A stretch of 64,000 bases of DNA from Isosphaeraceae bacterium EP7 (GTDB lineage: Bacteria > Planctomycetota > Planctomycetia > Isosphaerales > Isosphaeraceae): positions 2,181,174 through 2,245,173 of the forward strand of contig CP151667.1 in NCBI GenBank assembly GCA_038400315.1, read 5' to 3'. The translations under genes were made by a program, and so were the position numbers. Positions 33,834-43,196 of this stretch are shown here, piece by piece; position 1 is the stretch's first letter; every line of letters begins with the position of its first letter. The notes under the pieces are model-generated. The model was not told the DNA's origin and searched no databases. It saw only the letters and a list, made by a program, of their open reading frames with translations.

Positions 33834-34877
33834 ATGATTCCGACGATCCGAAGACGGGGCCGATGCGCCCTACTGGCGATGGCGGCCCTTGCCGGCATGG
33901 GGATGAGCGAGGGGCGGGCGTATGCGGCCGAGGATCGGCTCGTGATCGAGGGCAAGGACGGGCCGGGCAAGGGGAAGCACGTCGTCCTGGTCAGCGGAGA
34001 TGAGGAATACCGATCCGAGGAGGGCCTGACTCAACTGGCCAAGATCCTGGCCGCCCACCACGGCTTCAAGTGCACCGTGCTGTTCGCGGTCAACCCGAAG
34101 GACGGCACGATCGACCCCAATCAAGGGGATAACATCCCCGGGCTCGAAGCGCTGGACCATGCCGATCTGATGATCCTGCTGACTCGGTTCCGCCACCTGC
34201 CCGACGCCCAGATGAAGCACATCGCCGACTACGTGGAGAGCGGCCGGCCGATCGTCGGCCTGCGCACGGCGACGCATGCGTTCGACAACAAGAATGGCCC
34301 GTACGCCCGGTTCGGCTGGACGAGCAAGGAGCCGGGCTGGGAAGGGGGCTTCGGCCGCAGGGTACTCGGCGAGACCTGGATTAACCACCACGGCGCCCAC
34401 GGGTCGCAGAGCACGCGGGGCATCCTGGCCCCCGGTGCGGCGGGCAGCCCGATCCTCAAGGGGATCTCCGACGGCGAGATCTGGGGACCGACCGACGTCT
34501 ACGAAGTGCGCCTCCCCTTGACCGGCGACGCCGTCCCCCTGGTGCTGGGCGAGGTCCTGGAAGGGATGAAGCCCGACGCCAAGCCCCTACCAGGGCCCAA
34601 GAATCACCCGATGATGCCCGTCGCCTGGACCCGCACCTACACCCCCGAGGGGGGCAAGCCCGCGAGGATCTTCAACACCACGATGGGCTCGTCGACGGAC
34701 CTCCAGAACGAGGCCCTGCGCCGCCTGCTGGTCAACGCCGCTTACTGGGCGACGGGGCTGGAGGGGCAGATCCCCGATCGCTCGAAGGTGGACCTGGTGG
34801 GGACGTACGAGCCCCTTCCGTTCGGCAACAACAAGTTCAAGAAGGCTGTGAAGCCCGCGGATCTGGCGGGCGAGTGA
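33834..34877 (+). CDS. secreted ThuA-domain protein
   Basis: The 347-aa protein has a signal peptide (1-31, ending AYAAED) and a ThuA-like class I glutamine amidotransferase fold. HVVLVSGDEEYRSEEGLTQL begins the domain; HADLMILLTRFRHLPDAQMK and VESGRPIVGLRTATHAF follow, and NHHGAHGS and MPVAWTRTY come later. In this family the amidotransferase Cys is usually lost, and here the elbow reads GLRTATHAF. ThuA proteins are linked to sugar (trehalose) utilisation. It precedes the PQQ-type dehydrogenase gene by 311 bp but has its own hairpin terminator. Confidence 0.9.
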   Translation: MIPTIRRRGRCALLAMAALAGMGMSEGRAYAAEDRLVIEGKDGPGKGKHVVLVSGDEEYRSEEGLTQLAKILAAHHGFKCTVLFAVNPKDGTIDPNQGDNIPGLEALDHADLMILLTRFRHLPDAQMKHIADYVESGRPIVGLRTATHAFDNKNGPYARFGWTSKEPGWEGGFGRRVLGETWINHHGAHGSQSTRGILAPGAAGSPILKGISDGEIWGPTDVYEVRLPLTGDAVPLVLGEVLEGMKPDAKPLPGPKNHPMMPVAWTRTYTPEGGKPARIFNTTMGSSTDLQNEALRRLLVNAAYWATGLEGQIPDRSKVDLVGTYEPLPFGNNKFKKAVKPADLAGE

Positions 34878-34886
34878 CGCTCCGAT

Positions 34887-34931
34887 GAACGCAGGCCGAT
34901 GGCCCGACCTCGCACGGGTCGTCGGCCGTTC
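34887..34931 (+). terminator. imperfect hairpin after the ThuA gene
   Basis: GAACG...GCCGA...CGACC on the left pairs with GGTCG-TCGGC-CGTTC on the right (to 34931), with small internal bulges. It starts 10 bases after the stop. Confidence 0.45.
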
Positions 34932-34980
34932 GCGTGGTCAAGATCCTGGCCTCGGACGGTAGGTGTTTTGGGTTCGGTGC

Positions 34981-35011
34981 TTGTCAAGGGGGCTAGGCTC
35001 CGGGATAGAAT
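34981..35011 (+). promoter_or_regulatory. candidate promoter of the PQQ-type dehydrogenase gene
   Basis: TTGTCA (34981-34986) and TAGAAT (35006-35011) each match 5 of 6 consensus bases, but the spacer is 19 bp, longer than ideal. Confidence 0.4.
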
Positions 35012-35188
35012 AGCTGAGGACGCCGCGCGGATCCTCTCGCGGCCGCGCGAATCTTCAACGCGCATCGTCATCGCGGGCCCTCCTCTCCGCTCGCCCCTCG
35101 AAGCCGTCAGATCTATCCCGTCCGACCAAATTCGACCTATCGTCGTCCGGGGTCCCACAGCCCGGGGACCCGCGCGGAGTTCTTGCGA

Positions 35189-37444
35189 ATGCGGACCGTT
35201 GCACTGGTCTTGTCGATAATCGTCGCGACGGCCCCCACGGGAGCGCTCGCGGCGGATGGTAGCCGGGGCTCGAAGTCGAGCCGACCCCACGGCATCGAGC
35301 GAAGGGTCCCGCTGAAGACCTCGAAGGTGCTGGGCTCGCCCGAGCCGCCCCCTCCTTATCGCGCCGAGAAAGCGTTCCCGAATCTCAAGATCAAGCAAGC
35401 CCTGTCGTTCGAGCACGAGCCGGGGACGAATCACTATTTCGTCATTCAACATCTGGGGGGTTGGGCGCCGCCGGGGAAACTCCTGCGGGTCGAGGACAAG
35501 CCTGACGTCGACCGCTACGACGAGGTGCTCGACTTCGGCCCCAAGACGATCGCCTACGGGCTCGACTTCCACCCGAAGTACGAGGAGAACGGCTACCTCT
35601 TCGTCGGGATGAACACCGAGAACGACGGGCCGCACAAGACGCGGGTCAGCCGGTACACGGTGGACCGCAAGACGCGGGCGATCGACCCCAAGAGCGAGCT
35701 GATCATCATCGAGTGGGAGTCGAACGGGCACAACGGCGGCGACTTGGCGTTCGACAAGAATGGCCTGCTGTTCGTGAGCTCGGGGGATGGCACGTCCGAC
35801 TCGGACACGAATAACCGTGGCCAGGACATGACGTTCCTGACCTCGAAGATTCTGCGCATCGACGTCGACCACCCCGCGCCCGGGATGAACTACTCGGTCC
35901 CCGAGGGCAACCCGTTCTCCCACATCCCAGGGGCCCGCAAGGAGACCTGGGCGATCGGGATGCGCAACCCCTGGCGGCTGACGTACGACAAGGCCAGCGA
36001 TCAGCTCTGGTGCGGCGTCAACGGCCAGGATCTCTGGGAGACGGCCGACATGATCGAGCGCGGGGGCAACTACGGTTGGAGCGTCACCGAGGGGAGCCAC
36101 CCGTTCCTGGCCACCCGCAAGTTGGGCCCGGCCCCGCTGACCCAGCCCACCGTCGAGCACAGCCACGCCGAGGCGCGGTCGCTCAGCGGCGGGACCGTCT
36201 ATCATGGCAAGAAGTACCCCGAGCTGGATGGAGCCTACATTTACGGAGACTGGGCGACCGGCAAGATCTGGGCGGTGAAGATGGAAGGGAAGACGAAGGT
36301 CTTCCACCGCGAGATCGCCGATACGGCCCTGCAAATCACGGGGTTCGGCCTGGATTCGGCCGGCGAGCTGATCGTCATCGACCACCAGACGGCCTTCTAC
36401 CGGTTGGTGCCCGGGAAGTCCGAGGACAAGGTCCTGTCGGAAAAGTTTCCGAGGAAGCTGAGCGACTCGGGCCTGTTCTCGAGCGTGGCCGAGCTGAAGA
36501 TGGCCCCGGGCCTGATCCCTTACACCGTCAACTCGCCCCTCTGGTCCGACGGCGCCGGCAAGATCAGGCACATGGCCGTCCCCGGCGAGGAGAAGGTGGA
36601 ATTCACCGAGCAGAACGGCTGGGCCTTCCCCGATCACACGGTGCTGGTCAAGACCTTCACCCTCAACCTGGCCGGGACCGATGCCAAGGCCAAGAAGCCG
36701 GTGCCGATCGAGACCCGATTCATGGTCAAGGAGCAGGGGGAGTGGGTCGGGTACTCGTACCTCTGGAATGACGACAAGACCGACGCCACGCTGGTGCCCA
36801 AGGAGGGGATGGACAAGGTCTTCGCCGTGAAGGGGGCCGACGGCAAGGCCGTGGCGCAAACCTGGCATTACCCGAGCCGGGCCGAGTGCATGGTCTGCCA
36901 CTCCAGGGCTTCAAACTACGTGCTCGGGCTGACCGCCCCGCAGATGAATCGCGAGTTCAAGTATCCGCGGGCGACGGACAACCAGATCCGGACCCTCGAG
37001 CACATCGGCCTGTTCTCGAACAAGGTGGGCAAGCCGACCTCGGAGCTGCCGAAGCTGGACGACCCGAGCGACACCAAGCTCGCCCTTGAGTCTCGGGTGC
37101 GGTCGTATCTTCATTCCAACTGCTCCAGCTGCCATGTGGGCGCCGGCGGCGGCAATGCGGCGATCGAGCTGACGGGCGGGTCTTCGCTGGAGAGGCTAGG
37201 CGTTGGCCAGACGCCGCAGCAGGGTGCGCACGGAGTGAAGGACCCGAAGATCATCGCGCCGGGTCATCCCGACTCGTCGACGATGTACCTGGCCATGAAG
37301 CGCCGGGGTGCGGGTCAGATGCCGCCGCTGGGGACGAATGTGGTCGACGAGAAGGCCGTCGCCATGCTTCGTGACTGGATCAGCAAGCTGCCCGCCGACG
37401 CGGTCAAGAAAGCGAGCCCCGACAAGACGGCAGCCAACCCCTGA
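35189..37444 (+). CDS. PQQ-dependent sugar dehydrogenase fused to cytochrome c
   Basis: The 751-aa secreted protein (signal peptide 1-22) joins two parts. Residues about 50-410 form a glucose/sorbosone dehydrogenase beta-propeller: YGLDFHPKYEENGYLFVGMN, NGHNGGDLAFDKNGLLFVSSGDG, WAIGMRNPWRLTYD and the RGGNYGWSVTEG strand match the PQQ-binding GSDH family. The rest carries two heme-binding motifs, CMVCH (567-571) and CSSCH (645-649), with a possible Met ligand in QMPPLGT. It would oxidise an aldose in the periplasm and pass electrons to its own heme(s). A perfect 17-bp hairpin follows. Confidence 0.93.
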   Translation: MRTVALVLSIIVATAPTGALAADGSRGSKSSRPHGIERRVPLKTSKVLGSPEPPPPYRAEKAFPNLKIKQALSFEHEPGTNHYFVIQHLGGWAPPGKLLRVEDKPDVDRYDEVLDFGPKTIAYGLDFHPKYEENGYLFVGMNTENDGPHKTRVSRYTVDRKTRAIDPKSELIIIEWESNGHNGGDLAFDKNGLLFVSSGDGTSDSDTNNRGQDMTFLTSKILRIDVDHPAPGMNYSVPEGNPFSHIPGARKETWAIGMRNPWRLTYDKASDQLWCGVNGQDLWETADMIERGGNYGWSVTEGSHPFLATRKLGPAPLTQPTVEHSHAEARSLSGGTVYHGKKYPELDGAYIYGDWATGKIWAVKMEGKTKVFHREIADTALQITGFGLDSAGELIVIDHQTAFYRLVPGKSEDKVLSEKFPRKLSDSGLFSSVAELKMAPGLIPYTVNSPLWSDGAGKIRHMAVPGEEKVEFTEQNGWAFPDHTVLVKTFTLNLAGTDAKAKKPVPIETRFMVKEQGEWVGYSYLWNDDKTDATLVPKEGMDKVFAVKGADGKAVAQTWHYPSRAECMVCHSRASNYVLGLTAPQMNREFKYPRATDNQIRTLEHIGLFSNKVGKPTSELPKLDDPSDTKLALESRVRSYLHSNCSSCHVGAGGGNAAIELTGGSSLERLGVGQTPQQGAHGVKDPKIIAPGHPDSSTMYLAMKRRGAGQMPPLGTNVVDEKAVAMLRDWISKLPADAVKKASPDKTAANP

Positions 37445-37471
37445 TCCATTCGAGCCTCGATGAGTCTTCGC

Positions 37472-37509
37472 GACGGCCGCCGGGGGGAAACGTCCCCCCG
37501 GCGGCCGTC
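37472..37509 (+). terminator. strong terminator of the dehydrogenase gene
   Basis: GACGGCCGCCGGGGGGA (37472-37488), loop AACG, and its exact complement (37493-37509) make a perfect 17-bp stem, 27 bases after the stop. The tract after it is only TCCCATTTCG. Confidence 0.75.
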
Positions 37510-37584
37510 TCCCATTTCGAACTGCGCGGGCTGAAGCGAGACGGCCGGTTGTGCCGATCAATCACGGGAGATGGCCAAACTTCC

Positions 37585-39270
37585 ATGACGACGGACCTAC
37601 GCGGAGCATGGATGCGCGTTCGATGGGTCTTGGGGATTGGAGTCACGCTGGCCGCGGCCTGCTCGCACGCGGCGCGTGGCGAAGGCCCCCTCGCGCCCAT
37701 TGCTGCCAAGACTGCGGGGGTCGAGTCGCGGCTGAAAGCCCTGGAAGACGTCAATAAGCGGATGGCCGATCGCTACGAGGAGCTGCTTCGCCGCGCCGAA
37801 GCCGACCGGAAACGGTCGGACGAGCGGTACGTTGACCTCCAGCACCGCTACGACGAGCTGCGGCAGAAGGTTGAGACGGGCGAGATCGAGGAAGTCGGGC
37901 CCACGCTCCCGGAACCCGAGACCGGCAGGCCCCTCCCGCGACCGGGGCCGGCATCGAAACGGTGGAATCGCCCCTCGTTCGGCGGCTCGACGGCCGCGGG
38001 CGAGCGTGCTCGAGGTGCGGGGGACGGCGGCGACGAGGCCGCGAGCCCGATGTTTCCCCACTTTGACGACGGCGTGGTCTTCAGCACCGAAGACGACGAG
38101 TTCAGCTTGCGCCTTCACGTGCTCGACCAGACCGACCTCAAGCTGTTCACACCCAACAACATGTCGCCGACGCACAGCGGGCTCTACATCCCGCGCGTGA
38201 GGCTCTACTTCGAAGGTCGGATGGGCAAGCCGTTCGAGTATGAGGTTTCATTGCAGCGCAGCATCGAGGGGGTCTGGGACCTGCTCGACGGCAACCTGAA
38301 CTTCCGGCCGACCGACGCCTTGCAGGTCCGCTTCGGGCGGATGCTGGTCCCCTACAGCTACGACTGGTACGACCACCTCGAACAGTATTTCATCACGCCG
38401 GAACGCGGGCTCTACCCGCTGAACTTCGGCCTGTCGCGGTCGGCCGGCTTCATGGTCCACGGCCGGGTTGCCGGCGAACGCGTGCAATACGCCGCCGGCA
38501 TCTTCGACGGCAGGCTGGCCGGCCTGGCGGACAACAACACCGTGCGCGACGCGGTCGGGTACCTGAACGTCCGGCCGTTCCTGGGTTCCGAGCGATTCAC
38601 GGCCCTTCATGAGCTGAACATCGGCGGCTCGATCTTCTCCGGGATCCAGTCCGAGCCCCAGGACCCCTTGCCACTGAGGACGTCGCTGCAATCGTCGGAG
38701 AACGACGAGGGGGCGAGGGCCGCCTCGGCGACCTTCCTCACATTCAACGAGGGGGTCACGCCGCTGGGGGCACGCTCGGCAGGCGCCCTGCACTTTGCTT
38801 ACTACTTCAAGCAACTCTCCGTCGAAGCCGAATTCCAGCGCGGGTCGACCGACTATTACAAACTCGGCCGGCCGGGGCTGACCAGCGTGCCTTCGTCCGG
38901 TTCTCACGTGACCGCGGGCTATTTCCTCACCGGCGAGACGGTCAAGAGACGCGAAGGAGTCGTCCCGCTGAGGCCGTTTTACGCCGGTGGACGCCGGTTC
39001 GGCCCGGGTGCCATCGAACTGTTCGGCCGCTACAGCACGCTCAGGCTGGGGCAGTCGATTTTCGACGCGGGCCTGTCAGACCCGACCGAGTCGACGCGAG
39101 CCCTGTCGATGGTCGACCTCGGCTTCAACTGGTATCCCAACCGGTTCGTCAAATTCTACGTGGACTATCAGCTGCCGTTCTACGACACACCCGTGCTGGT
39201 GAATCCGGGCCGCGAGATCTACAGCACGTCGGCCCCCTTGTTCTGGGTCCGTTGCCAGATCTATTTCTGA
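37585..39270 (+). CDS. phosphate-selective-type (OprO/OprP) porin with coiled-coil lead
   Basis: The 561-aa outer-membrane protein has a signal peptide (about 1-34, ending AARGEG), then a charged coiled coil (about 45-100, ESRLKALEDVNKRMADRYEE) that may reach through the periplasm, then a disordered Pro/Gly-rich link. The C-terminal 380 residues form a beta-barrel of the OprO/OprP type: RLHVLDQTDLKLFTPNN, RVRLYFEGRMGKPFEYEVSL and RFGRMLVPYSYDWYDHLEQY begin it, and the barrel closes with SAPLFWVRCQIYF ending in Phe. The last 10 bp overlap the convergent TPR gene. Substrate may be phosphate or another anion. Confidence 0.88.
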   Translation: MTTDLRGAWMRVRWVLGIGVTLAAACSHAARGEGPLAPIAAKTAGVESRLKALEDVNKRMADRYEELLRRAEADRKRSDERYVDLQHRYDELRQKVETGEIEEVGPTLPEPETGRPLPRPGPASKRWNRPSFGGSTAAGERARGAGDGGDEAASPMFPHFDDGVVFSTEDDEFSLRLHVLDQTDLKLFTPNNMSPTHSGLYIPRVRLYFEGRMGKPFEYEVSLQRSIEGVWDLLDGNLNFRPTDALQVRFGRMLVPYSYDWYDHLEQYFITPERGLYPLNFGLSRSAGFMVHGRVAGERVQYAAGIFDGRLAGLADNNTVRDAVGYLNVRPFLGSERFTALHELNIGGSIFSGIQSEPQDPLPLRTSLQSSENDEGARAASATFLTFNEGVTPLGARSAGALHFAYYFKQLSVEAEFQRGSTDYYKLGRPGLTSVPSSGSHVTAGYFLTGETVKRREGVVPLRPFYAGGRRFGPGAIELFGRYSTLRLGQSIFDAGLSDPTESTRALSMVDLGFNWYPNRFVKFYVDYQLPFYDTPVLVNPGREIYSTSAPLFWVRCQIYF

Positions 39271-40601
39271 GCGGGTAGGGAGTCGTCGCCGGCCTTGAGC
39301 GCGTAGTAGCGGGCGAGGCCGGGGTTTCCTTTCCTGGTGTGATAGAGGGCCAGAAGGCGATTGGCCTGGGGACTGGCGGGAACGTCCTTGGCGACCTGCT
39401 CGGCCCAGGACTTGGCCTCGTCGGGGTGGTCGTGGTCGAGCAGCCACTGGGCGATCTTCAGGCGCAGGCCAACATCGCGCGGGGCGTGCGCCAGGGCGCG
39501 ACGGAGGGCGCGGATTTCGAGGTCGTCGGCGCGGAGCCGGTCGGTGACCTTGCGCTCGGCCAGGGCCTCGGCGGTGCGACCGAGGCGCCCGAGGATCATG
39601 CTCCGAGTGAAGCGCGGGTCGGACTCGCCGGGATCGATGGCGATGGCCCGGTCGACGTAGTCGAGGGCGGACTGGAGCCTGCCGCTGCGGAGCTCGAGCT
39701 TGGCGCGGGTCATGGGCGCCTCGATGTTGCGAGGGTCGAGGGCCATGGCGCGGTCAAGCTCGCGGATGGCGCCGGGCTCGTCGCCCAGCTCGGCCAGGGC
39801 TTTCCCCAGGCTGGCCCGTGCCGCGGCATCGTCGGGCTTGCGGCCGAGATAGGCCACAAGAAGGTCCCTGGCCTCGGCGGTCTGGTGCTGGTCCAGGAGT
39901 TGAATGGCCAGGCCCACGCGTGCCTCGTCGAGCGAGGGGTCTCGCTTCAAGGCCTGCTCGTAATCGTTGATGAGAACCTCGGGGCCCTTGTCGGCCCGCT
40001 GGCCGAGGACGGCGTCCCACAGATACGGAAGCGCGGCGGCCGGGTCGTCGACGCGCCAGCGGGCCAGGACCTTGAGGGCTTCGCGATCTTGCGAAGTCCC
40101 CATGTAGTAGCGTGCCAGGGCCTCGTCGACGGCGGGGTCGGGGGGCGAGCCCTCCGCGACCAGGGCTTTCAGCGTGGGCTCGGCCAGGGAGGCCCGGCCG
40201 GCCTTGACGAGATTCAGGGCCCATTCTCGCTCGACCGGGGCGAAGGAGTACCCCACGGCCTCGGCCCGCCTGCGGACGGGGATCGCCTGATCGACCAGGC
40301 CGACCCCGAGCATGCTCCGGGCCAGCAGGGCCAGGGCCTCGGGCGACTCGGGCCGTGCCTTCAACCAGCGGACGAGTGGCGACCTTGCATCGTTGTAGCG
40401 TCCCTCGGACACCAGGGCGCGTGCCAGCGAGGCGTCGCGGCGGATGGCGAATACTTCCGCGATCCGCGGGCGAAGCAGGACCAGGGCGACCGCAACCACC
40501 ACCAAGGCACCGACGGCGAAACCGATCGGCCGCCTCAGGCGCGGACGCTTCGGCCTGGCCGTCTCGGCATGGGTCGTTTGGTCAGTCTTCGATGACGGCA
40601 T
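39261..40601 (-). CDS. membrane-anchored TPR-repeat protein
   Basis: The 446-aa protein has a basic N-terminus, one membrane helix (25-43, PIGFAVGALVVVAVALVLLR) and about ten TPR-like helix pairs over the rest. Recognisable repeats include RDASLARALVSEGRYNDARS, ASLGKALAELGDEPGAIREL, and SALDYVDRAIAIDPGESDPR. It should act as an assembly scaffold outside the cytoplasm. The gene converges on the porin gene, overlapping by 10 bp. No partner is encoded close by on the same strand except the UbiB-like kinase 83 bp upstream. Confidence 0.88.
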   Translation of the reverse strand: MPSSKTDQTTHAETARPKRPRLRRPIGFAVGALVVVAVALVLLRPRIAEVFAIRRDASLARALVSEGRYNDARSPLVRWLKARPESPEALALLARSMLGVGLVDQAIPVRRRAEAVGYSFAPVEREWALNLVKAGRASLAEPTLKALVAEGSPPDPAVDEALARYYMGTSQDREALKVLARWRVDDPAAALPYLWDAVLGQRADKGPEVLINDYEQALKRDPSLDEARVGLAIQLLDQHQTAEARDLLVAYLGRKPDDAAARASLGKALAELGDEPGAIRELDRAMALDPRNIEAPMTRAKLELRSGRLQSALDYVDRAIAIDPGESDPRFTRSMILGRLGRTAEALAERKVTDRLRADDLEIRALRRALAHAPRDVGLRLKIAQWLLDHDHPDEAKSWAEQVAKDVPASPQANRLLALYHTRKGNPGLARYYALKAGDDSLPAQK

Positions 40602-40684
40602 GGTCGCTCCTTACCGCCCGCCTTCTCGGGTCTCTCGCACCATTGTAGCAACGTCACGCCCCGCGGCCTTCGCGCGTCATGACC

Positions 40685-42334
40685 CTATTTGCGGAACATA
40701 TACCAGATGAGCCAGAGACCCAGGAGGAAGGCGACGCCGTAGCCCGTGTAGCTGACCATGGCGGGCCCGACCCCGGCGCGAAGCACCAAAGCCGAGCCGA
40801 TGATGAGCCCGGCGATGACGACGGAGGCCGCCAGGACGTTGCCGGCCCGGATGAGCTGGCGGACCAGGTCCTCGAAGTGCTGGAGGTCGAACTTGACGGT
40901 CAGCTCGCCGCGGCGGATCGATTCCAGCGACTGGCCGAGGACTTCGGGGAGCAGGGTGGCGATGCGCTGGAAGTCTTCGGCCGTGCGGATCGACCGGGTG
41001 AGCAGCCTCCAGGGGCTGAATCGCCTGAGAATAAGGTGACGCAGCAGCGGCAAAAGCTGGGCGCCGATATCGAAATGGGGATCTAGCCTGCGGCCTACGC
41101 CTTCGATGGTGACCAGCGAGCGGATGAGCAGGACCAGGTCGGGCGGGATCTTCAGGCGGTGGACTCGGACCAAGGCGAAGAGGTCGTGAAGCAGGTGGGA
41201 CAGGTCGATCGCGTCCAGCGTCAGGTCGCTGTAGGCCGAGACCAGCTCGGCCAGCTCGCGGTGCAGGGCCCGCGTGTCGGTCGATTCTGGGCGGATGTCG
41301 AGGCCGTCCAGGGCCCGGATCAGGCGATCGACATCCTGGGTCATCAGGGCGTGCAGTACGTCGGCGATCCGCTCGCGCGTCGGCGAGTCGAGGTGGCCGA
41401 ACATCCCGAAGTCCAGCGGCGCGATCACGCCGCCGGGGAGGACCCTGAGGTTCCCCGGGTGCGGGTCGGCATGGAAAAAGCCGTGGCGGAAGATCATCTC
41501 CAGCAGGATCCGGGCACCGGTGCAGGCCACCTTGGCGGGGTCGAGGCCAAGGCGTGCCAGGGCCTCGGCGTCGGCGGGCGAGACCCCCTCGATGAACTCC
41601 ATCGCCAGCACTCGGCCCGTGGAGTACTCGGCATACGTCTCAGGAATGTGGGCCGTGGAGTCACCCTCGAACTGCTGGCGGCAGCGCTCCATCGTCCGGC
41701 GTTCGACGGTGAAGTCGAGTTCGCGGCGCAGCGAACGCTCGAACTCGCGTGCCAGCTCGATGGGCGCGTAGGGGGCCATGAAGGCGAGGTGCCGGTCGGC
41801 CAGCGCGGCGAGATTCCTGAGGATGTCCAGGTCGGCCTGGATGATCTTGTCGATGTTGGGGCGGCGGACTTTCAGGGCCAGGGTCCGGCCGTCGAACGTG
41901 GTGGCCCGGTAGACCTGCGAGACCGACGCCGAGGCGATCGGCTCGGGATCGACGGCGGCGAAGACCTCGGCCAATGGCTTGCCGTATTCTTCGGCCAAGA
42001 TGGCCTCGGCCTCGGCGAAGGGGAAGGGGCGGACATCGTCGCGCAGCCGGGCCAGCTCGGTAGTGTAGGCCTCCGGGAGCAGGTCGGCGCGGGTGCTGAG
42101 GACCTGCCCGAGCTTGACGAAGGTAGGCCCCAGGTCCTCGCAGACCATGCGCAAGCGGATGGCCCGCTCCGGGGGCGGGACCCCCTCGCCCATGGCCACG
42201 CGTTCGATGGGCCCGATGAGTCGTTCCAGGCGCAAGGCCACGACGACGTCGTGGTAGCCGTAGCGGACCAGCGTGGCCAGGATCTGGCTGTAGCGCGGCA
42301 GGTCGCGCAAGTGGCCGACGGTCTCTCGAATCAC
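40685..42334 (-). CDS. UbiB/ABC1 (ADCK)-family atypical kinase
   Basis: The 549-aa protein has the ADCK signature: KLGQ (74-77), the Ala/Ser loop SASVSQV (135-141) in place of the kinase P-loop, Lys155 in LALKVRRP, then EFIEG, HADPHPGN and DFGMFG. Two C-terminal membrane helices (about 493-545, ending in YMFRK) hold it in the membrane. ADCK proteins are ATPases that support ubiquinone/menaquinone biosynthesis and isoprenoid lipid access; organisms of this group normally use menaquinone, so the partner is unknown. It is 83 bp upstream of the TPR gene on the same strand. Confidence 0.93.
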   Translation of the reverse strand: MIRETVGHLRDLPRYSQILATLVRYGYHDVVVALRLERLIGPIERVAMGEGVPPPERAIRLRMVCEDLGPTFVKLGQVLSTRADLLPEAYTTELARLRDDVRPFPFAEAEAILAEEYGKPLAEVFAAVDPEPIASASVSQVYRATTFDGRTLALKVRRPNIDKIIQADLDILRNLAALADRHLAFMAPYAPIELAREFERSLRRELDFTVERRTMERCRQQFEGDSTAHIPETYAEYSTGRVLAMEFIEGVSPADAEALARLGLDPAKVACTGARILLEMIFRHGFFHADPHPGNLRVLPGGVIAPLDFGMFGHLDSPTRERIADVLHALMTQDVDRLIRALDGLDIRPESTDTRALHRELAELVSAYSDLTLDAIDLSHLLHDLFALVRVHRLKIPPDLVLLIRSLVTIEGVGRRLDPHFDIGAQLLPLLRHLILRRFSPWRLLTRSIRTAEDFQRIATLLPEVLGQSLESIRRGELTVKFDLQHFEDLVRQLIRAGNVLAASVVIAGLIIGSALVLRAGVGPAMVSYTGYGVAFLLGLWLIWYMFRK

Positions 42335-42457
42335 GGCCTGTCAGTCCCTCGTCGACGGCCCGGGCCGGGGGAGATTCGCGGCCCGGGACGGGCCTGGATT
42401 CGGTGCGTCGAAGCGCCTCGGCGACGTCTGCCGTGGCCGCCGCCGAGCCATCCGCCC

Positions 42458-42486
42458 TTGCATGGCCGGGTTCAATCCGGTAGAGT
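42458..42486 (+). promoter_or_regulatory. candidate promoter of the 108-aa gene
   Basis: TTGCAT (42458-42463), 17-bp spacer and TAGAGT (42481-42486). Transcription would start near 42493, which places an ATG at 42500 almost at the 5' end and supports the later ATG at 42536. Confidence 0.4.
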
Positions 42487-42535
42487 AAGCTTCTAATTCA
42501 TGATGCCGCAAGATGTTACTTCGGGGCCACTGGTT

Positions 42536-42862
42536 ATGTCCACGCAGGAGCAGATCGGTGTCCGGCCGCTCGAGACCGCCGACGACTTCGCCGAGACGAG
42601 GCTTGAGGCCATCGGGTTCATCTTCCACGGCATGGTTCCCGAGCCGGGCGCCAAGCGCACGGCCGTCCGCGCCGGCACGAACCTGTTGCATTTCGCCCGT
42701 TGTGTCAAGCTGGACAAGGTTGGCGGCGTCGAATCCAAATTCTGGTATCGATCGGTCGCCCTCGCCAAGACAAACCTCGACGAAGCCATCGGCACCGGCC
42801 GCTGGAAGTGGTGCAAAATCTGCGAGCGTGAAGTCACCCAGCGCGTCCTCAACGAGCGCTGA
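42536..42862 (+). CDS. hypothetical protein, 108 aa
   Basis: The small soluble protein begins MSTQEQIGVRPLETADDFAE and contains GFIFHGMVPEPGAKRTAVRA, KFWYRSVALAKTNLDEAIG and a final WKWCKICEREVTQRVLNER with a CxxC pair (Cys95 and Cys98). A single CxxC could bind metal as a dimer. The in-frame ATG at 42500 adds 12 residues with poor GC3, so the later start is chosen. No close family is recognised and it stands alone. Confidence 0.7.
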   Translation: MSTQEQIGVRPLETADDFAETRLEAIGFIFHGMVPEPGAKRTAVRAGTNLLHFARCVKLDKVGGVESKFWYRSVALAKTNLDEAIGTGRWKWCKICEREVTQRVLNER

Positions 42863-43196
42863 GCGATGCACGACACGCCCTCCTCACGATCAACGCCCGC
42901 CCGGTTCGCGACTTTCCAGCAGGTCGCCCTCGCCTGAACCGAAAATCTGCGCCGGATCTCGAACCTATCGAATCGCGGTTCCGACCAAGCGAGCCGAGAG
43001 TGTGCCGAAGCTGCTGACCATCGAGTCCAGCTCGGCGTGCTCGCGGCCGATTTCATGCGCATCACTCGGTGGTTCTGACACCCGGATCCTTCAGGGTCGG
43101 GGTCGTCTCGCTGCGCCCGAAGCCGCAACCGACGGCGAGACGTGCCGCCGGTTGCGCGTTCGGAATCGGACGAGCATCCGTCCGGCGATGACCCGC
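42863..43196. other. intergenic region between two converging genes
   Basis: The 334 bases between the converging genes are non-coding in appearance; the open frames crossing them lack GC3 bias. The only clear structure is the hairpin at 43124-43156. Confidence 0.4.
43124..43156. terminator. bidirectional terminator hairpin
   Basis: CGCAACCGACGGC (43124-43136), loop GAGACGT, GCCGCCGGTTGCG (43144-43156): 13 pairs with one mismatch that reads as G-U on the minus strand. It lies between two converging genes, 41 bp from the minus-strand stop. Confidence 0.6.

Larger units (their letters stand above)
34878..35188. other. intergenic region between ThuA and PQQ-dehydrogenase genes
   Basis: The 311 bases contain the ThuA hairpin, a candidate promoter and a leader of about 170 bases in front of the dehydrogenase. 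No gene or known RNA is visible in the rest. Confidence 0.4.

Noticed and set aside
34742-36901. Open frame of about 719 codons on the minus strand, antisense to the dehydrogenase gene
   Set aside because: Composition (Val/Leu/Gly/Arg/His) is that of a GC-rich shadow; the plus-strand gene is clear.
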